The notes below the pieces were generated by a model that was not told the origin of the DNA, made no database searches, and worked only from the letters and a program-made list of their open reading frames with translations. The position numbers were made by a program, and so were the translations under genes. This document shows, one piece after another, positions 8,162 to 19,027 of a DNA stretch of 64,000 nt. Source of the stretch: Tubiluchus corallicola (Eukaryota; Priapulida; Priapulimorpha; Priapulimorphida; Tubiluchidae); the NCBI GenBank assembly GCA_030141605.1, contig JAQGDQ010002369.1, positions 1 through 64,000 of the forward strand, in the 5' to 3' direction. How positions within the stretch are numbered: the first letter of the stretch is position 1; the number at the start of each line of letters is the position of its first letter.

Positions 8162-8273
8162 AGGTTAGTCTGGAGATATTTTAGATTATTTTGCCTATTG
8201 TTCTTTTGGGCAGTACGAATGTACGGCCATAAGAACAATAGGCAAAATAATCTAAAATATCTCCCACTAACCT
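8162..8273. repeat. Long inverted repeat with perfect 34-bp core arms
   Basis: 8172-8205 is the exact reverse complement of 8231-8264, and the arms extend outward after one small mismatch (8162-8169 with 8266-8273). The 25-base centre holds a second small palindrome (GTAC, 4 bases, GTAC). It sits between clpX (stop at 8267) and the csaA start on the minus strand. It could work as a bidirectional terminator, protect the mRNA 3' end, or be a relic of a mobile inverted-repeat element. Confidence 0.95.
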
Positions 8274-9505
8274 GTGTTTTCGGTGGAACGTTTGACCGTT
8301 GGGGGGGTGTTTTTGGTGACAGTATCCTCTTCAACGATGATTTCCTGAACAGTAGGATCGGAAGGAACTTCGAACATGAGGTCTCTGAGCAAATTTTCGA
8401 CGATCATGCTGAGTGCACGGGCGCCTGTCTCTGTTTTTTTTGCTTTTTCAGCAATGGCACGCAGAGCAGCTTTAGTGAAAGTAAGTTGAACGTCTTCGTC
8501 TGCAAAAAGTTGTACGTATTGTTTGATGACTGCGTTCTTTGGCTTTGTTAGGATTTCGACAAGATCGTCGATCTTGAGTTCATTACAATTTGCGATACTG
8601 TTAAAGCGTCCGACAAATTCAGGAATCATACCGAACTGAATGAGATCTTCAGGTTCCACTTTTGTGAAAAGGTAATTGAGGTCCTGGGTTTCAGGTGCTT
8701 TTTTGTCCGTAGAGGTAAAACCGATGGTGCCTTTTCCTAGTCGTTTAGCAATGAGTTTGTCGAGATGGACAAAGGCCCCGCCCACAATAAAGAGGATGTT
8801 CTGCGTATTGACCTTAATGTACTCCTGATTGGGATGTTTTCGTCCCCCTTTAGGAGGTACGTTGGCGACCGTTCCTTCTACAATTTTGAGAAGAGCCTGT
8901 TGGACACCTTCACCGGAGACATCGCGAGTGATGGAGACATTGCCAGTGGTCTTTCGGATTTTGTCGATCTCATCCACATAGATGATACCAAGCTCTGCTT
9001 TGGCCACATCATAATCTGCCGATTGAAGAAGTCGGAGAATGATGTTTTCTACGTCTTCACCTACATAGCCAGCTTCGGTAAGTGTTGTTGCATCTGTGAT
9101 GGCGAACGGAACATCTAGAATGGTAGCAAGGGTACGGGCGATGAGAGTTTTTCCGGAACCGGTGGGTCCGATCAACATAACATTGGACTTGGCATATTCA
9201 ACACCGGTTGATTCCCGTGAGAGGGATCTAATACGCTTGTAATGATTGTAGACGGCTACGGCAATCGTCCGCTTGGCTTTTTCCTGCCCGATAATGTATT
9301 CATCCAGTCTCTCTTTGATTTCTTTCGGTTTGAGGACCTTGACTTCATAAGAGGTTGGTTTTTTCTGGATGATATCAGTGCAGAGATGGACACACTTGTC
9401 GCATATGTAAGCATGAGGTCCGGAAATGAGCTTTTCAACGACATCTTCCGTTCTTCCGCAAAAAGAACAGCTTGCTAGAGCTTCTGGATGAGCTTTTTTA
9501 TTCAT
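8267..9505 (-). CDS. clpX: ATP-dependent Clp protease ATP-binding subunit ClpX
   Basis: This AAA+ unfoldase feeds substrates to ClpP. The 412 residues are normal length. The N-terminal zinc-binding domain has C13, C16, C35 and C38. Walker A (GPTGSGKT) is at 113-120, followed by a Walker B VDEIDK, the GG-x-F-x-G-L-type pore segment region and a C-terminal D2 domain. The IGF-type ClpP-contact loop appears as IGFTS. It follows clpP by three bases and probably belongs to one tRNA-Gly-tig-clpP-clpX transcription unit. The stop codon lies beside the right arm of a long inverted repeat. Confidence 0.98.
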   Translation of the reverse strand: MNKKAHPEALASCSFCGRTEDVVEKLISGPHAYICDKCVHLCTDIIQKKPTSYEVKVLKPKEIKERLDEYIIGQEKAKRTIAVAVYNHYKRIRSLSRESTGVEYAKSNVMLIGPTGSGKTLIARTLATILDVPFAITDATTLTEAGYVGEDVENIILRLLQSADYDVAKAELGIIYVDEIDKIRKTTGNVSITRDVSGEGVQQALLKIVEGTVANVPPKGGRKHPNQEYIKVNTQNILFIVGGAFVHLDKLIAKRLGKGTIGFTSTDKKAPETQDLNYLFTKVEPEDLIQFGMIPEFVGRFNSIANCNELKIDDLVEILTKPKNAVIKQYVQLFADEDVQLTFTKAALRAIAEKAKKTETGARALSMIVENLLRDLMFEVPSDPTVQEIIVEEDTVTKNTPPTVKRSTENTG

Positions 9506-9508
9506 TGG

Positions 9509-10129
9509 TTATACTGAAGTGGTGCTTGCAATAAGCTTTTCGTCTTTCTTTTTAGGTTGGGCAATTTGATCGATAACTCCGTACTCAAGAGCTTCAGTTG
9601 CGTCCATGTAAAAATCCCTTTCAGTATCTTCCAGAACTTTTTCTACAGATTGACCGGTGTATTCTGACATGAGTCCGGCTGTAACCTTTTTAAGTTTGAT
9701 GATCTCTTTTGCTTGCACGGTGATATCTTCGGCTGAGCCTCCGACACCTCCCCATGGCTGATGAAGCATGATTCTGCTGTTGGGAAGCCCGAATCTTTTT
9801 CCTTTTGTTCCACTTGCAACGAGTAGAGCTGCCATGGAAACCGCTTGGCCGATGCAATAGGTGTTGATGTCGCATCCCAGGTATTGCATCGTATCGACGA
9901 TAGCAAGACCGGAAGGAATGTGCCCACCAGGAGAGTTGATATAAAGGTTGATCTCTTTTTTGGGATCTTCCATGCGCAGAAAGAGAAGTTGGGCAATGAC
10001 CACGTTTGCAACCTGGTCAGAAATTTCAGTGCCGATAAAGATGATTCGATCTTTTAAGAGGCGAGAATATATATCCATAGAACGCTCGCCGCGTCCTGTA
10101 TCTTCAATCACGTAGGGTGTCAATGACAT
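9509..10129 (-). CDS. clpP: ATP-dependent Clp protease proteolytic subunit ClpP
   Basis: The product has 206 residues, the usual length. The serine-protease triad is visible as S98 (in GQAVSMAA), H123 (MLHQP) and D172 (RDFYM). The INSPGG oxyanion region is at 65-70. It partners with ClpX, encoded immediately downstream. In Chlamydiales a second clpP paralogue is usual elsewhere in the genome; this copy, next to clpX and tig, corresponds to the ClpP2-type locus. Confidence 0.97.
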   Translation of the reverse strand: MSLTPYVIEDTGRGERSMDIYSRLLKDRIIFIGTEISDQVANVVIAQLLFLRMEDPKKEINLYINSPGGHIPSGLAIVDTMQYLGCDINTYCIGQAVSMAALLVASGTKGKRFGLPNSRIMLHQPWGGVGGSAEDITVQAKEIIKLKKVTAGLMSEYTGQSVEKVLEDTERDFYMDATEALEYGVIDQIAQPKKKDEKLIASTTSV

Positions 10130-10176
10130 AGACCTTCCTTAGTTTGTTCACTTATATTTCCGCGCTTGCTACCTGG

Positions 10177-11613
10177 TCAAGACTTTTTTGATACATTTCT
10201 AATGTGATCTTGGGCTTTTGCCAGAATCACCTTCGAAAGAGCTAATGCATAAACTTCTCGAGGAATGGCTTTCGGGTCGATTCTTGCAGGGCCCCAAGCC
10301 TGCATGCTGCGAATAGCTTCGTTCTGAATCTCTTGTTGGGAAACGTTGAGATTGTTGTCATGAACAATTTTTCGAGAGAGATAAAAAAGGCGAACGGCTT
10401 CTTCTGATTGTTCCGTGATTTCTTTTTCCCAATCTTCCCGTTGTTTTTGGGACATCTTATCCCAATTCGTTTTGAACTGGGGATTTTGAAAATATTGGTC
10501 GATCCTGTGCTTTTTCTCTGTTTGGATGAGGCTTGCTGGCAATTCAAAAGGATAACTTGTCAGAAGGTACTGATTGATCTGGTCGTGAACTTCTTTTTCC
10601 ACTTTTTCATCAGCTTTTTTCTCTAACATCTCTTTGATCGATTTGTTCATTTCCTCGATAGAAGCAGAACCGATCTTTTTTGCAAATTCTTCATTGAGTT
10701 CAGGAAGTTTAGGAGATTCGATTTTTTGAATGGTAAGCTTTACCTTTCTAGGATCTCCAAATTCCTTTTTTTCTTTTGCCGTTGCATCCTTATCAGGAAA
10801 ACTCTTTCCTTCGACGACATCGCCTTTGGACTTGCCGATTACGAGAGCGCGCATCCACTCAGCCATCGATTCTTCAGTAACTTCAAAACGGGTATCGCTG
10901 AAAACTTTGGTTGGGGGATCTGTCTCGAGACTTTCGAGATCGATCATGATGAAATCGCCCATCTTGATGGCCCGATCTGTAATTTCATTCCATTCGGAAT
11001 AAAACATTTGCATCTGTCGGACAGCTTCCTTGAGTTCCTTTTCGCCAATCTTTGTTCGTTTCACATCTTTAAGGTGGAAGGTAGTTGCGTCGACGGTAGG
11101 GACATCGGGCTCCTTTTCAAATGTGTAAACAAGGTGAACACTTGATTCGGAGTGATCCTTCAGATCAAAATTGACAGTTGAATTGTTATTCAGGACAGGA
11201 ATATGTGCGAGATTCTGGGCTGCGGCATAACCGGCATCGGCCATAAATTTCTGCCATTTTTCATCGACGGCATGAGGACTGCGTTTGAGAATGAGATTGT
11301 CAGGTGCTTTTCCTTTTCGGAATCCAGGGACTTCAACATCCTTTCCAACAGCTTTGATAGCCTGGCGCCGAGCTGCCTCCACCAGATGGGAAGCGAGCTT
11401 TACCTCCAGCTGGACCCGGCAAGCAGGCTTGAGATGAACGACGACTTCAACATCGTCATTTTTGAGCCGTACTTCCTCAGGTTTAGGAGGTTCGGCTTTT
11501 GCTTTTACCGGTGCTTTAGGCTTTGCCGTTTTTTTGGGGGCTGCGGCCTTTTTCGGAGCTGCTTTTTTTTGCGTAGTTTTTTTAGTAGTGCTTTTTGCTT
11601 TTTTTTCTGCCAA
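10177..11613 (-). CDS. tig: Trigger factor, with a histone-like Lys/Ala/Pro N-terminal extension
   Basis: This is the ribosome-associated folding chaperone. The 478 residues contain the ribosome-binding signature GFRKGKAP, a central PPIase-like domain beginning near GDFIMIDLE, and a C-terminal helical chaperone domain. The core has the normal length of about 430. The first 45 residues are an unusual low-complexity basic tail made almost only of Lys, Ala, Pro and Thr (repeats of the KKAAPKK type). The start is fixed by the ATG a few bases downstream of tRNA-Gly. The tail is an oddity and could add RNA or ribosome affinity. Confidence 0.97.
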   Translation of the reverse strand: MAEKKAKSTTKKTTQKKAAPKKAAAPKKTAKPKAPVKAKAEPPKPEEVRLKNDDVEVVVHLKPACRVQLEVKLASHLVEAARRQAIKAVGKDVEVPGFRKGKAPDNLILKRSPHAVDEKWQKFMADAGYAAAQNLAHIPVLNNNSTVNFDLKDHSESSVHLVYTFEKEPDVPTVDATTFHLKDVKRTKIGEKELKEAVRQMQMFYSEWNEITDRAIKMGDFIMIDLESLETDPPTKVFSDTRFEVTEESMAEWMRALVIGKSKGDVVEGKSFPDKDATAKEKKEFGDPRKVKLTIQKIESPKLPELNEEFAKKIGSASIEEMNKSIKEMLEKKADEKVEKEVHDQINQYLLTSYPFELPASLIQTEKKHRIDQYFQNPQFKTNWDKMSQKQREDWEKEITEQSEEAVRLFYLSRKIVHDNNLNVSQQEIQNEAIRSMQAWGPARIDPKAIPREVYALALSKVILAKAQDHIRNVSKKS

Positions 11614-11633
11614 CTGAATTCCCTAACTCGAAT

Positions 11634-11705
11634 AGCGGGTGATGAGGTTCGAACTCACGACCCTCACGTTGGCAACGTGATGCTCTACCGCTGAGCTACA
11701 CCCGC
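11634..11705 (-). tRNA. tRNA-Gly (GCC)
   Basis: A 72-base cloverleaf: acceptor GCGGGTG pairs with CACCCGC, the anticodon loop TTGCCAA reads GCC, the TTCGAAC arm is normal and the discriminator is T. CCA is not encoded. It precedes tig on the same strand and shares the promoter at 11721-11749. Confidence 0.97.
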
Positions 11706-12068
11706 GAAAGTTGAAGGTAAACTATAGTGTCTCAAGGGTTTTTCGGCAAATCGAAAAAAAAATCTAATTGATCCAAAAAAAAGAGAGAAAAGTTAACCTT
11801 CTGTCGAAGATGAAATTTTAGTGAAATTTTCATTGCCAGACTTTATGAAAATAAGTAAAACGTATTTTCTGCCGTAATAGCTTTGAAGGAAGGAAAAAGC
11901 ACCTATGAGACTATCCCCCTATTTAAATTCTCCACCTAAATCTTATTTTTTTTGCTTTTCAATTTCCATTTTTCGCCCTTGTTCCTTTGAACAATGTGCT
12001 CAAATTGGAAATCAAAAATCCTCGAAAATAAGCCTTTATCTGAAAAATTTTAATAGCGAGACAGTCTC
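11706..12068. other. 363-bp AT-rich intergenic region between tRNA-Gly and the helicase gene
   Basis: This holds the minus-strand promoter at 11721-11749. A possible 51-codon reading frame starts at 11905 on the plus strand, but its ribosome site (AAGGAAGG) is too far from the ATG and the composition is not protein-like, so I do not call it. No promoter for the helicase gene could be fixed. Confidence 0.6.
11721..11749 (-). promoter_or_regulatory. Promoter of tRNA-Gly-tig-clpP-clpX
   Basis: On the minus strand, TTGCCG (11749-11744) and TATAGT (11726-11721) are 17 bases apart. The predicted start near 11714 is about nine bases before the tRNA 5' end, as usual for tRNA promoters. Confidence 0.6.
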
Positions 12069-15000
12069 ATGTTGAATTTTCGTAAGCTGAAACAAGATTT
12101 TTCTTCAAATATTCTGAAGGAAGGAAAAGACCTTCATGTCAAAAGTAAAGTAGTTTCTGCGAAAATTCTTCGACTCGATAATGATTCAATTCGTCTGGGC
12201 GCCCGTGTGCTTGGAAATTTTGAAAATAGTTATGAGAGCGAAATCGAAATCGACCGGTTCGAGTCTCAAACCATCCATTCCAATTGTGATTGTACCTATC
12301 GTTATGATTGCCAACATTTGGCGGCACTAGTTTTTTTCCTCGAAGAAAAAATGGATGCTCTCCTGGTGGAATATTCCAAAGAGACGGAAATCCATAAAGA
12401 TGAGGGGATGGATCAAGAGGAAAGGGAAGAGCTTCTCGAGACAATCAAAGAAGCTGAGAGCAAACAGATTGCCAAGCAAGATGCTTTGTATCAAAAACAA
12501 GTTTTGCAGGAATACGTTGGTTCTTCCTCGGTTCTTTCTTCCTCTCCTTTTTTCCACTTAGCACAAGAAAAGGCTCTAGAGGATGTGGAACTCGCTGTTG
12601 TCTTCAATCCCCAGTCTTTGCAGAAAAAAGCAAGAGTTGAATTTCAACTCGCCCTGAGACTACCTACCCGTTCAAAACCTCTTCAGATCCCCCATTTGAA
12701 AAATTTTCTAGACGCTATTCGTTACGAAGAGCCGATTTTCATTGGTGGCAAACGTTATCTTTTTTATCCATCTTCATTCCAGGAGCATGACCAGTACATC
12801 ATTCAAAGGATTTTGACCACGGCCCGTTTTCATGAGAGCGCACAGGATCGGGCGCAAAGGATCGCTTGGGTAGATTTTGAGGTCTTTGGAACATTGCTGG
12901 CTGAGATTCATGAGATAGCATCAAAAAATTACGAGCCGAGAAGATTTAAGGACCTTGATGAGCTTCCCCACCTTCCCTGCCTATATATAGGTACTCTGGA
13001 AACTCCTCTCCGTTACTCTCCCACGCCGGCTATCTTACGTTTTGAGCTTGAGTACATCAAACCTCCTCATGCAAAACTTTTATTGAAGCCTACAATTGTC
13101 ATCGATCAGGATGTGATCGATATACAAGATGCGGCCCTTTTCGAGTGTGCTGAACCTGGAATGATTCATCAGGATGCTTATTTCCGTTTCCCTTCACATA
13201 TTAAGAGGATGCATTTGCAGCATCTTGGGTTGATCAGAGATATGACCATTCCAGAACCTCTTTTCGGAACCTTTGTCGAGAATGCTTTGCCTGCATTGAA
13301 GCGTTTTGGCGAAGTGGACCATAGTGAAGTCATCGATCAGTTTGTCACTCTCCCATTTGCTGGAGAATTAAAGGCGCGTTGCGAACTGTCTTATCTCGAT
13401 GGGGAGTTGGAAGCCTCTCTGCACCTCTCTTACGATGGCAATGAAGTTCCTTCGTCTTTGGCCAAACTTATTTTTGAACAAATCCAAATCTTTGTGACTG
13501 ATGAAGGGATCTTGGCCAGAAATCTTGTAGAAGAGAGAGAGATTGTCGAGGATCTTTTTCAGGATTTTCTTTTCAATTCCCAGTCAGGAACTTTTATCGC
13601 GAAAACTGAAAAGAAAATTGTCGAATTCATGACTGAGATCATTCCACGCAATCAACATCGTGTGGAATTTGAATGTCCGCAAAATCTTTTGGACCAGTTC
13701 ATCTACGATCAAAGCAAGTTCACACTCAATCTCGATTACAAGAACAAAGTAGGTTATTACGAAATCGATTTGAAAGTAGACGGGGCCTTAAAAGGTGTTT
13801 CCCTGGAACTGCTCTGGGAATGTGTCGCTTCAAAAAGATCTTTCATCGAACTCGATGCGAAAAAGACCAGGACGAAAGGTGGGGAAAGCGAGCGTTTTTC
13901 TAAAATTTTAGTCCTCGATTTGGATTCGATCACTAGAGTGGTACAGCTTTTCGATGAATTGGGAATTCAAAAATTGACCAATCACGTTGAAGAGCGTCCC
14001 CTGTGGAACTTGGTGACTATTGATGAGAACCTTTTTGAAGATCTGCCTGTTTCTTTCAAAATGTCGAAAGCTTTGAGAGAAATCCGAATGCAGATGCTCG
14101 GTGAAAAAGCATTCAAGCCTTCTCTCGTTCCAAAAGAGATTAAAGCGACTCTACGGCCTTACCAGACAGAAGGTGTGCACTGGCTCGAAAAGTTGAGAAC
14201 GATGTATCTCAATGGAATCCTGGCTGATGATATGGGACTTGGAAAAACCCTTCAGGCCATCATTGCTATCACACAAAACAAAGAGAATAATAAAAAAGCT
14301 CTTTCTCTCATCGTCTGTCCCACTTCACTTCTCTACAACTGGAAAGAGGAGATCGCAAAATTCAATCCGAAGTTAAAGCCGTTGGTAGTCGATGGTATTC
14401 CATCGCAAAGAAAAAAACTTTTGGAGACCAAGGGAAAATTCGACATCGTCATTACTTCCTATACGCTCTTGCAAAAAGATATTGAGCTCTATAAGGAAAC
14501 AGATTTCTCATACGCAATCCTTGATGAAGCGCAACACATCAAGAATCGGGGTACCCGGAATGCGAAGTCTGTGAAAATGATCAGGGCTGCGCATCGATTG
14601 ATTCTGACAGGTACGCCGATTGAGAATTCTCCGGAAGAGCTTTGGTCGCTCTTTGATTTCCTTATGCCGGGGCTTCTCAGCACTTTTGACCGTTTTGTTG
14701 AAAAATATGTCCGCGTCTCAGGAGATGCCCACCTGAAGAACATGCAATATTTGAAAAGGAAAGTTTCTCCCTTCATTTTGAGAAGAATGAAGGCCGATGT
14801 TCTCAAAGACCTTCCGCCTGTCTCAGAAATCGTTTACCACACACAATTATCCAATGTGCAGTTGGACCTTTATAAGTCTTATGCTGAATCTGCCCGTGAT
14901 GAATTAACCCGACTCGTAGAAAGGGAAGGGTTTGACAAAGTTCAAATTCATGTGTTGGCAACGCTTACCCGTTTGAAGCAGATCTGCTGTCACCCCGCTA

Positions 15001-15542
15001 TTTTTGCCAAGGAAAAACCTGAAGTAGGGGATTCTGCAAAATATGAAATGCTTCTAGAACTTCTGCAAACGCTTGTGGAAGGTGGGCATAAGACAGTGAT
15101 CTTTAGTCAGTACACCCGAATGCTTCGAATCATGCGAGATGACTTTGAGCATAAAGGCATCCGTTTTTCCTATCTCGATGGATCGAGCAAGAACCGTCTT
15201 CAAATCGTTAAGGAATTCAATGAGAATGACAAGATCCCAGTGTTTCTGGTCTCATTGAAAGCTGGCGGAACAGGTCTGAACCTCGTCGGGGCTGATACGG
15301 TCATCCATTATGACATGTGGTGGAACCCGGCTGTCGAGAATCAGGCGACCGACCGAGTACATCGATTGGGACAGAAAAATGCGGTCTCAGCCTTTAAGCT
15401 GATCACGAAAGGAACCATCGAAGAAAAAATCGTTGAGATGCAGAAACGGAAAAAAGGATTGGTCAAGAAAGTCGTAAGTTGCGATGATGAGGCAATTTCG
15501 AAATTGACTTGGGAAGATGTTTTAGAACTTCTACAGACATAA
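12069..15542 (+). CDS. SWIM zinc-finger and SNF2/Rad54-family helicase
   Basis: The product has 1157 residues. A SWIM-type zinc finger (C-D-C-x6-C-x-H, about residues 73-82) is followed by a long N-terminal region and a SNF2 ATPase core. Walker A is DDMGLGKT near residue 718, the Walker B box DEAQ near 818, motif [11 protein letters not shown] near 850, and motif [13 protein letters not shown] near 1090. Such proteins are DNA translocases that remodel protein-DNA complexes. It ends four bases before mreB, and the same neighbour order (tig, helicase, mreB, pckA) is found in Chlamydia. The precise role in Chlamydiae is not settled. Confidence 0.93.
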   Translation: MLNFRKLKQDFSSNILKEGKDLHVKSKVVSAKILRLDNDSIRLGARVLGNFENSYESEIEIDRFESQTIHSNCDCTYRYDCQHLAALVFFLEEKMDALLVEYSKETEIHKDEGMDQEEREELLETIKEAESKQIAKQDALYQKQVLQEYVGSSSVLSSSPFFHLAQEKALEDVELAVVFNPQSLQKKARVEFQLALRLPTRSKPLQIPHLKNFLDAIRYEEPIFIGGKRYLFYPSSFQEHDQYIIQRILTTARFHESAQDRAQRIAWVDFEVFGTLLAEIHEIASKNYEPRRFKDLDELPHLPCLYIGTLETPLRYSPTPAILRFELEYIKPPHAKLLLKPTIVIDQDVIDIQDAALFECAEPGMIHQDAYFRFPSHIKRMHLQHLGLIRDMTIPEPLFGTFVENALPALKRFGEVDHSEVIDQFVTLPFAGELKARCELSYLDGELEASLHLSYDGNEVPSSLAKLIFEQIQIFVTDEGILARNLVEEREIVEDLFQDFLFNSQSGTFIAKTEKKIVEFMTEIIPRNQHRVEFECPQNLLDQFIYDQSKFTLNLDYKNKVGYYEIDLKVDGALKGVSLELLWECVASKRSFIELDAKKTRTKGGESERFSKILVLDLDSITRVVQLFDELGIQKLTNHVEERPLWNLVTIDENLFEDLPVSFKMSKALREIRMQMLGEKAFKPSLVPKEIKATLRPYQTEGVHWLEKLRTMYLNGILADDMGLGKTLQAIIAITQNKENNKKALSLIVCPTSLLYNWKEEIAKFNPKLKPLVVDGIPSQRKKLLETKGKFDIVITSYTLLQKDIELYKETDFSYAILDEAQHIKNRGTRNAKSVKMIRAAHRLILTGTPIENSPEELWSLFDFLMPGLLSTFDRFVEKYVRVSGDAHLKNMQYLKRKVSPFILRRMKADVLKDLPPVSEIVYHTQLSNVQLDLYKSYAESARDELTRLVEREGFDKVQIHVLATLTRLKQICCHPAIFAKEKPEVGDSAKYEMLLELLQTLVEGGHKTVIFSQYTRMLRIMRDDFEHKGIRFSYLDGSSKNRLQIVKEFNENDKIPVFLVSLKAGGTGLNLVGADTVIHYDMWWNPAVENQATDRVHRLGQKNAVSAFKLITKGTIEEKIVEMQKRKKGLVKKVVSCDDEAISKLTWEDVLELLQT

Positions 15543-15546
15543 GTTT

Positions 15547-16644
15547 ATGGATACAAAGAACATTGAACGATTGAAGCAACTTCTAGGCCAGGCATCTAAA
15601 ACAGTAACATCAGGCATTGGCCGTCTTTCTGGAGTTTTTTCCTCCGATATCGGGATTGACCTTGGAACTGCGAACACCCTTGTTTTTGTAAAAGGAAAAG
15701 GGATTGTCCTCGCAGAGCCTTCTGTTGTCGCTGTTGACTCTTTAACGAACGAAGTTTTGGCTGTCGGTCATAAAGCCAAGGCTATGTTGGGGAAAACACC
15801 ACGTAAAATTCATGCTGTCCGCCCTATGAAAGATGGGGTGATCGCTGATTTTGAAATCGCTGAAGGGATGCTCAAAGCTTTGATCCGAAGAGTGACTCCT
15901 TCACGAAGCCTTTTCCGCCCGAAAATACTCATTGCTGTTCCTTCTGGAATTACGGGAGTCGAAAAAAGAGCCGTAGAAGATTCAGCCCTTCATGCTGGAG
16001 CCCAGGAAGTGGTTTTGATCGAAGAGCCTATGGCTGCTGCCATCGGTGTTGATCTGCCTGTCCATGAGCCTTCGGCCAACATGATCATTGATGTGGGCGG
16101 CGGTACAACTGAGATCGCTATCATCTCTCTCGGAGGGATTGTAGAATCAAGATCTCTTCGCATAGCCGGGGATGAATTTGATGACTGCATCATGAATTAC
16201 ATGAGACGAACCTACAATCTCATGATCGGCCCCAGAACAGCAGAAGAAATCAAAATGACCATCGGGTCTGCCTATCCTTTAGGCAACAACGAATTGGAAA
16301 TGGAAGTTCGGGGACGGGATCAAGTGGCCGGTCTGCCTATTACCAAACGAATCAACTCTGTCGAAATCCGTGAATGTCTGGCAGAACCGATTCAACAAAT
16401 CATCGAGAATGTGAAACTCACACTCGAAAAATGTCCCCCGGAACTTGCAGCCGACCTCGTCGAAAGGGGAATGGTCCTTGCAGGTGGTGGAGCTCTCATT
16501 AAAGGTCTTGATAAAGCCCTTATCAAAGAAACGGGGCTTCCTGTTTTTGTCGCACACAATCCTCTCTTGGCGGTGTGTTTAGGCACTGGAAAAGCCCTTG
16601 ATTATCTAGAGCGTTTCAAAAAGAAAAAGCTCGCGAATATCTAG
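15547..16644 (+). CDS. mreB: Rod-shape determining protein MreB (actin homologue)
   Basis: The product has 365 residues. The actin-fold phosphate 1 motif (GIDLGTANT), phosphate 2 motif ([11 protein letters not shown]) and adenosine motif ([11 protein letters not shown]) are all present. There is an N-terminal extension of about 30 residues before GIDLGTANT. In Chlamydiae MreB guides septal peptidoglycan synthesis in place of FtsZ. The gene starts four bases after the helicase gene, so the two are probably co-transcribed. Confidence 0.97.
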   Translation: MDTKNIERLKQLLGQASKTVTSGIGRLSGVFSSDIGIDLGTANTLVFVKGKGIVLAEPSVVAVDSLTNEVLAVGHKAKAMLGKTPRKIHAVRPMKDGVIADFEIAEGMLKALIRRVTPSRSLFRPKILIAVPSGITGVEKRAVEDSALHAGAQEVVLIEEPMAAAIGVDLPVHEPSANMIIDVGGGTTEIAIISLGGIVESRSLRIAGDEFDDCIMNYMRRTYNLMIGPRTAEEIKMTIGSAYPLGNNELEMEVRGRDQVAGLPITKRINSVEIRECLAEPIQQIIENVKLTLEKCPPELAADLVERGMVLAGGGALIKGLDKALIKETGLPVFVAHNPLLAVCLGTGKALDYLERFKKKKLANI

Positions 16645-16669
16645 TTCTTTAAAGTCTTTTTTTTTGGAT

Positions 16670-16699
16670 TTGGATTCCAAAAACTCTCCATGCTATAAC
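16670..16699 (+). promoter_or_regulatory. Possible promoter of pckA
   Basis: TTGGAT (16670-16675) and TATAAC (16694-16699) are 18 bases apart, upstream of an inverted repeat that would lie in the pckA leader. Confidence 0.35.
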
Positions 16700-16709
16700 T
16701 GTGTCCTTT

Positions 16710-16764
16710 ATGCCGAACGTGATTCAAGGATCGGTAATCCCAATTCTTGAGTCACGTTCAGTAT
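16710..16764. repeat. Inverted repeat element, family A (short form)
   Basis: Imperfect 21-bp arms (16710-16730 with 16744-16764) surround a 13-base loop. The arm carries the motif CGTGATTCAAG, which recurs at the ends of the 160-bp palindrome at 48497-48656 and at 26004. It lies in the leader of pckA. Confidence 0.8.
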
Positions 16765-16781
16765 AACAACGGTCAGGGCTC

Positions 16782-18590
16782 ATGGAATCAAATATCCCTC
16801 TAGAAAAATGGACACAGAATCGCAAACTCCGCGAGTGGATCGAAGAGAAGGCCGCGATTTGCAAACCTTCCAAAATACATTTCTGCGACGGTTCCCAACA
16901 AGAATATGACTTCCTAATGACGGAAATGGAAAAGCTGGGAAAAGCAGTTCGGTTAAACCCCCAGAAGCGTCCCAATAGCTTTTGGTTTCATTCCGATCCT
17001 GAAGATGTAGCGCGAGTTGAAGAGTGTACTTTCATTTGTTCTAAAAAAGAAGAAGATGCCGGTCCCACCAATCACTGGAAAGATCCGGTAGAGATGAAAA
17101 AGATTCTCAGGGAACTTTTTGCCGGATGTATGTGCGGCCGTACGATGTATGTCATCCCTTATAGCATGGGCCCCTTAGGATCTCCCATTGCCCATATTGG
17201 TGTAGAAATTTCCGACTCTCCTTATGTAGTCGTCAATATGCGCATCATGACACGGATGGGCAAAAAGGTCCTGGATGTTTTACAGGATGGACCTTTCATT
17301 CCTGGTCTACATTCAGTGGGCGTTCCTTTAGAAGAAGGACAAAAGGATGCCCCCTGGCCTTGCAATCCACCAAAACGGCATATTGTTCATTTTCCTGAAG
17401 AGAGAAAAATTTATTCCTACGGAAGCGGGTATGGAGGAAATGCCCTTTTAGGAAAAAAATGTTTTGCTCTGCGCATTGCATCTGCCATGGCCCGGGATGA
17501 TGGCTGGATGGCAGAACATATGCTTATTTCGAAAATCACAAGTCCTGAAGGGGAGTCCAAGTATGTTGCTGCCGCTTTTCCCAGTGCTTGCGGAAAGACA
17601 AATCTTGCGATGCTTACTCCTAATTTGCCCGGTTGGAAGATAGAAGTTGTGGGAGATGACATCGCCTGGATGAAATTTGGTGATGATGGAAGACTGTATG
17701 CCATCAATCCTGAAGCGGGATTTTTCGGTGTGGCACCTGGTACTTCGATGAAGACCAACCCCAATGCTCTTCTGACCCTGAAGGACAATTCCATTTATAC
17801 CAATGTCGCCCTGACCGATGACAAAGATATCTGGTGGGAGGGGATGACTGATATTCCACCTGCTCACTTAATTGATTGGCATGGGGAAGAATGGACACCC
17901 GGCACTGACCAGAAAGCCTCCCACCCCAATGCACGGTTTACCGCTCCGGCCTCTCAATGTCCCATTATCGATCCGGCTTGGGAAGATCCAAAGGGAGTTC
18001 CTATTTCAGCGATCATTTTTGGAGGGAGAAGAGCTTCCAAGCTGCCTCTCGTGATGGAATCTTTCAACTGGCAGCATGGAACTTTCTATGGTACGAGCGT
18101 CTCTTCTGAAATGACAGCTGCTGCAAAGGGGCAGGTTGGAAAACTCCGGCATGACCCTTTTGCCATGCTTCCTTTTTGCGGATACAATATGGGAGATTAT
18201 TTCAAACACTGGCTCGACATGGGAAAGAATGCTGATCCAGGAAAACTCCCAAAGATCTTTTATGTAAATTGGTTTAGAAAAGACAGTCAGGGAAAATTCC
18301 TGTGGCCTGGGTTCGGAGAGAATATTCGCGTCTTAAAATGGATATTGGAACGAGTTGTCGGTAAAGGCAAGGCGCAAAAAACTCCCGTCGGACACCTGCC
18401 GACAGAAGATGCCCTCGATCTGTCCGGTCTCAATCTTTTTCCCGGAGCTCTTCAATCGCTTTTAAATGTCGATAAAGAGGAGTGGAAAGGTGAAGTAAAG
18501 GACCTTGAAGAATACTTCAAGCTCTTCGGCGATCACCTTCCTGAGGGAATTTCTGAAGAACTGACCCAACTCAAACAAAGGTTGCAATGA
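16782..18590 (+). CDS. pckA: Phosphoenolpyruvate carboxykinase (GTP)
   Basis: This enzyme converts oxaloacetate and GTP to phosphoenolpyruvate, the gluconeogenic step. The 602 residues are the length of the GTP-type enzyme. Seen: the [10 protein letters not shown]-loop at 266-274, which is specific to this family with its reactive Cys, the kinase-2 VGDDIAWM, and the [10 protein letters not shown] block. AGGG lies upstream of the ATG. The dtd gene overlaps its stop by four bases. Confidence 0.97.
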   Translation: MESNIPLEKWTQNRKLREWIEEKAAICKPSKIHFCDGSQQEYDFLMTEMEKLGKAVRLNPQKRPNSFWFHSDPEDVARVEECTFICSKKEEDAGPTNHWKDPVEMKKILRELFAGCMCGRTMYVIPYSMGPLGSPIAHIGVEISDSPYVVVNMRIMTRMGKKVLDVLQDGPFIPGLHSVGVPLEEGQKDAPWPCNPPKRHIVHFPEERKIYSYGSGYGGNALLGKKCFALRIASAMARDDGWMAEHMLISKITSPEGESKYVAAAFPSACGKTNLAMLTPNLPGWKIEVVGDDIAWMKFGDDGRLYAINPEAGFFGVAPGTSMKTNPNALLTLKDNSIYTNVALTDDKDIWWEGMTDIPPAHLIDWHGEEWTPGTDQKASHPNARFTAPASQCPIIDPAWEDPKGVPISAIIFGGRRASKLPLVMESFNWQHGTFYGTSVSSEMTAAAKGQVGKLRHDPFAMLPFCGYNMGDYFKHWLDMGKNADPGKLPKIFYVNWFRKDSQGKFLWPGFGENIRVLKWILERVVGKGKAQKTPVGHLPTEDALDLSGLNLFPGALQSLLNVDKEEWKGEVKDLEEYFKLFGDHLPEGISEELTQLKQRLQ

Positions 18591-19027
18591 GACTGCTCAT
18601 TCAACGCGTCGCTCATGCTCAAGTCACTGTAGACAAGAAAGTCGTCGGAAAAATCGATAAGGGTGCCCTTGTTCTCTTCGGAGTGAAACAGGGAGATACA
18701 CATGAATCGATTCCCTACTTGGCTGAAAAGCTTATCCATCTTCGCATGTTTTCCGATGATGAGGAGAAAATGAACCTTTCTCTAAAAGATTTGGGGCTCG
18801 GAGTCCTAATCGTTTCCCAGTTCACCCTTTACGCTGATTGCTCCAAAGGAAGAAGACCTTCTTTTGTTGGGGCTGCTCATCCCGAGATTGCAGAAAAACT
18901 CTATGAGAAATTCATCCAGGAAGTGGAAAAACATCTGAAAAAGGTTGAAAAGGGAATCTTCGGAGCTAAAATGCAGATAGAGCTGGTCAATGACGGGCCG
19001 GTGACTTTTATCGTAGACAGTAAATGA
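18587..19027 (+). CDS. dtd: D-aminoacyl-tRNA deacylase
   Basis: The product has 146 residues, the normal length. It hydrolyses D-amino acids wrongly attached to tRNA. The active-site block SQFTLYA and the NDGPVTF motif near the C-terminus (cross-subunit Gly-cisPro) are both present, as is GRRPSF. The ATG overlaps the pckA TGA (ATGA), so translation is coupled. Confidence 0.96.
   Translation: MRLLIQRVAHAQVTVDKKVVGKIDKGALVLFGVKQGDTHESIPYLAEKLIHLRMFSDDEEKMNLSLKDLGLGVLIVSQFTLYADCSKGRRPSFVGAAHPEIAEKLYEKFIQEVEKHLKKVEKGIFGAKMQIELVNDGPVTFIVDSK

Noticed and set aside
11905-12060. 51-codon frame before the helicase gene
   Set aside because: The ribosome-like site is too far from the ATG, the translation has low-complexity Phe/Ser runs, and no conserved feature is seen.
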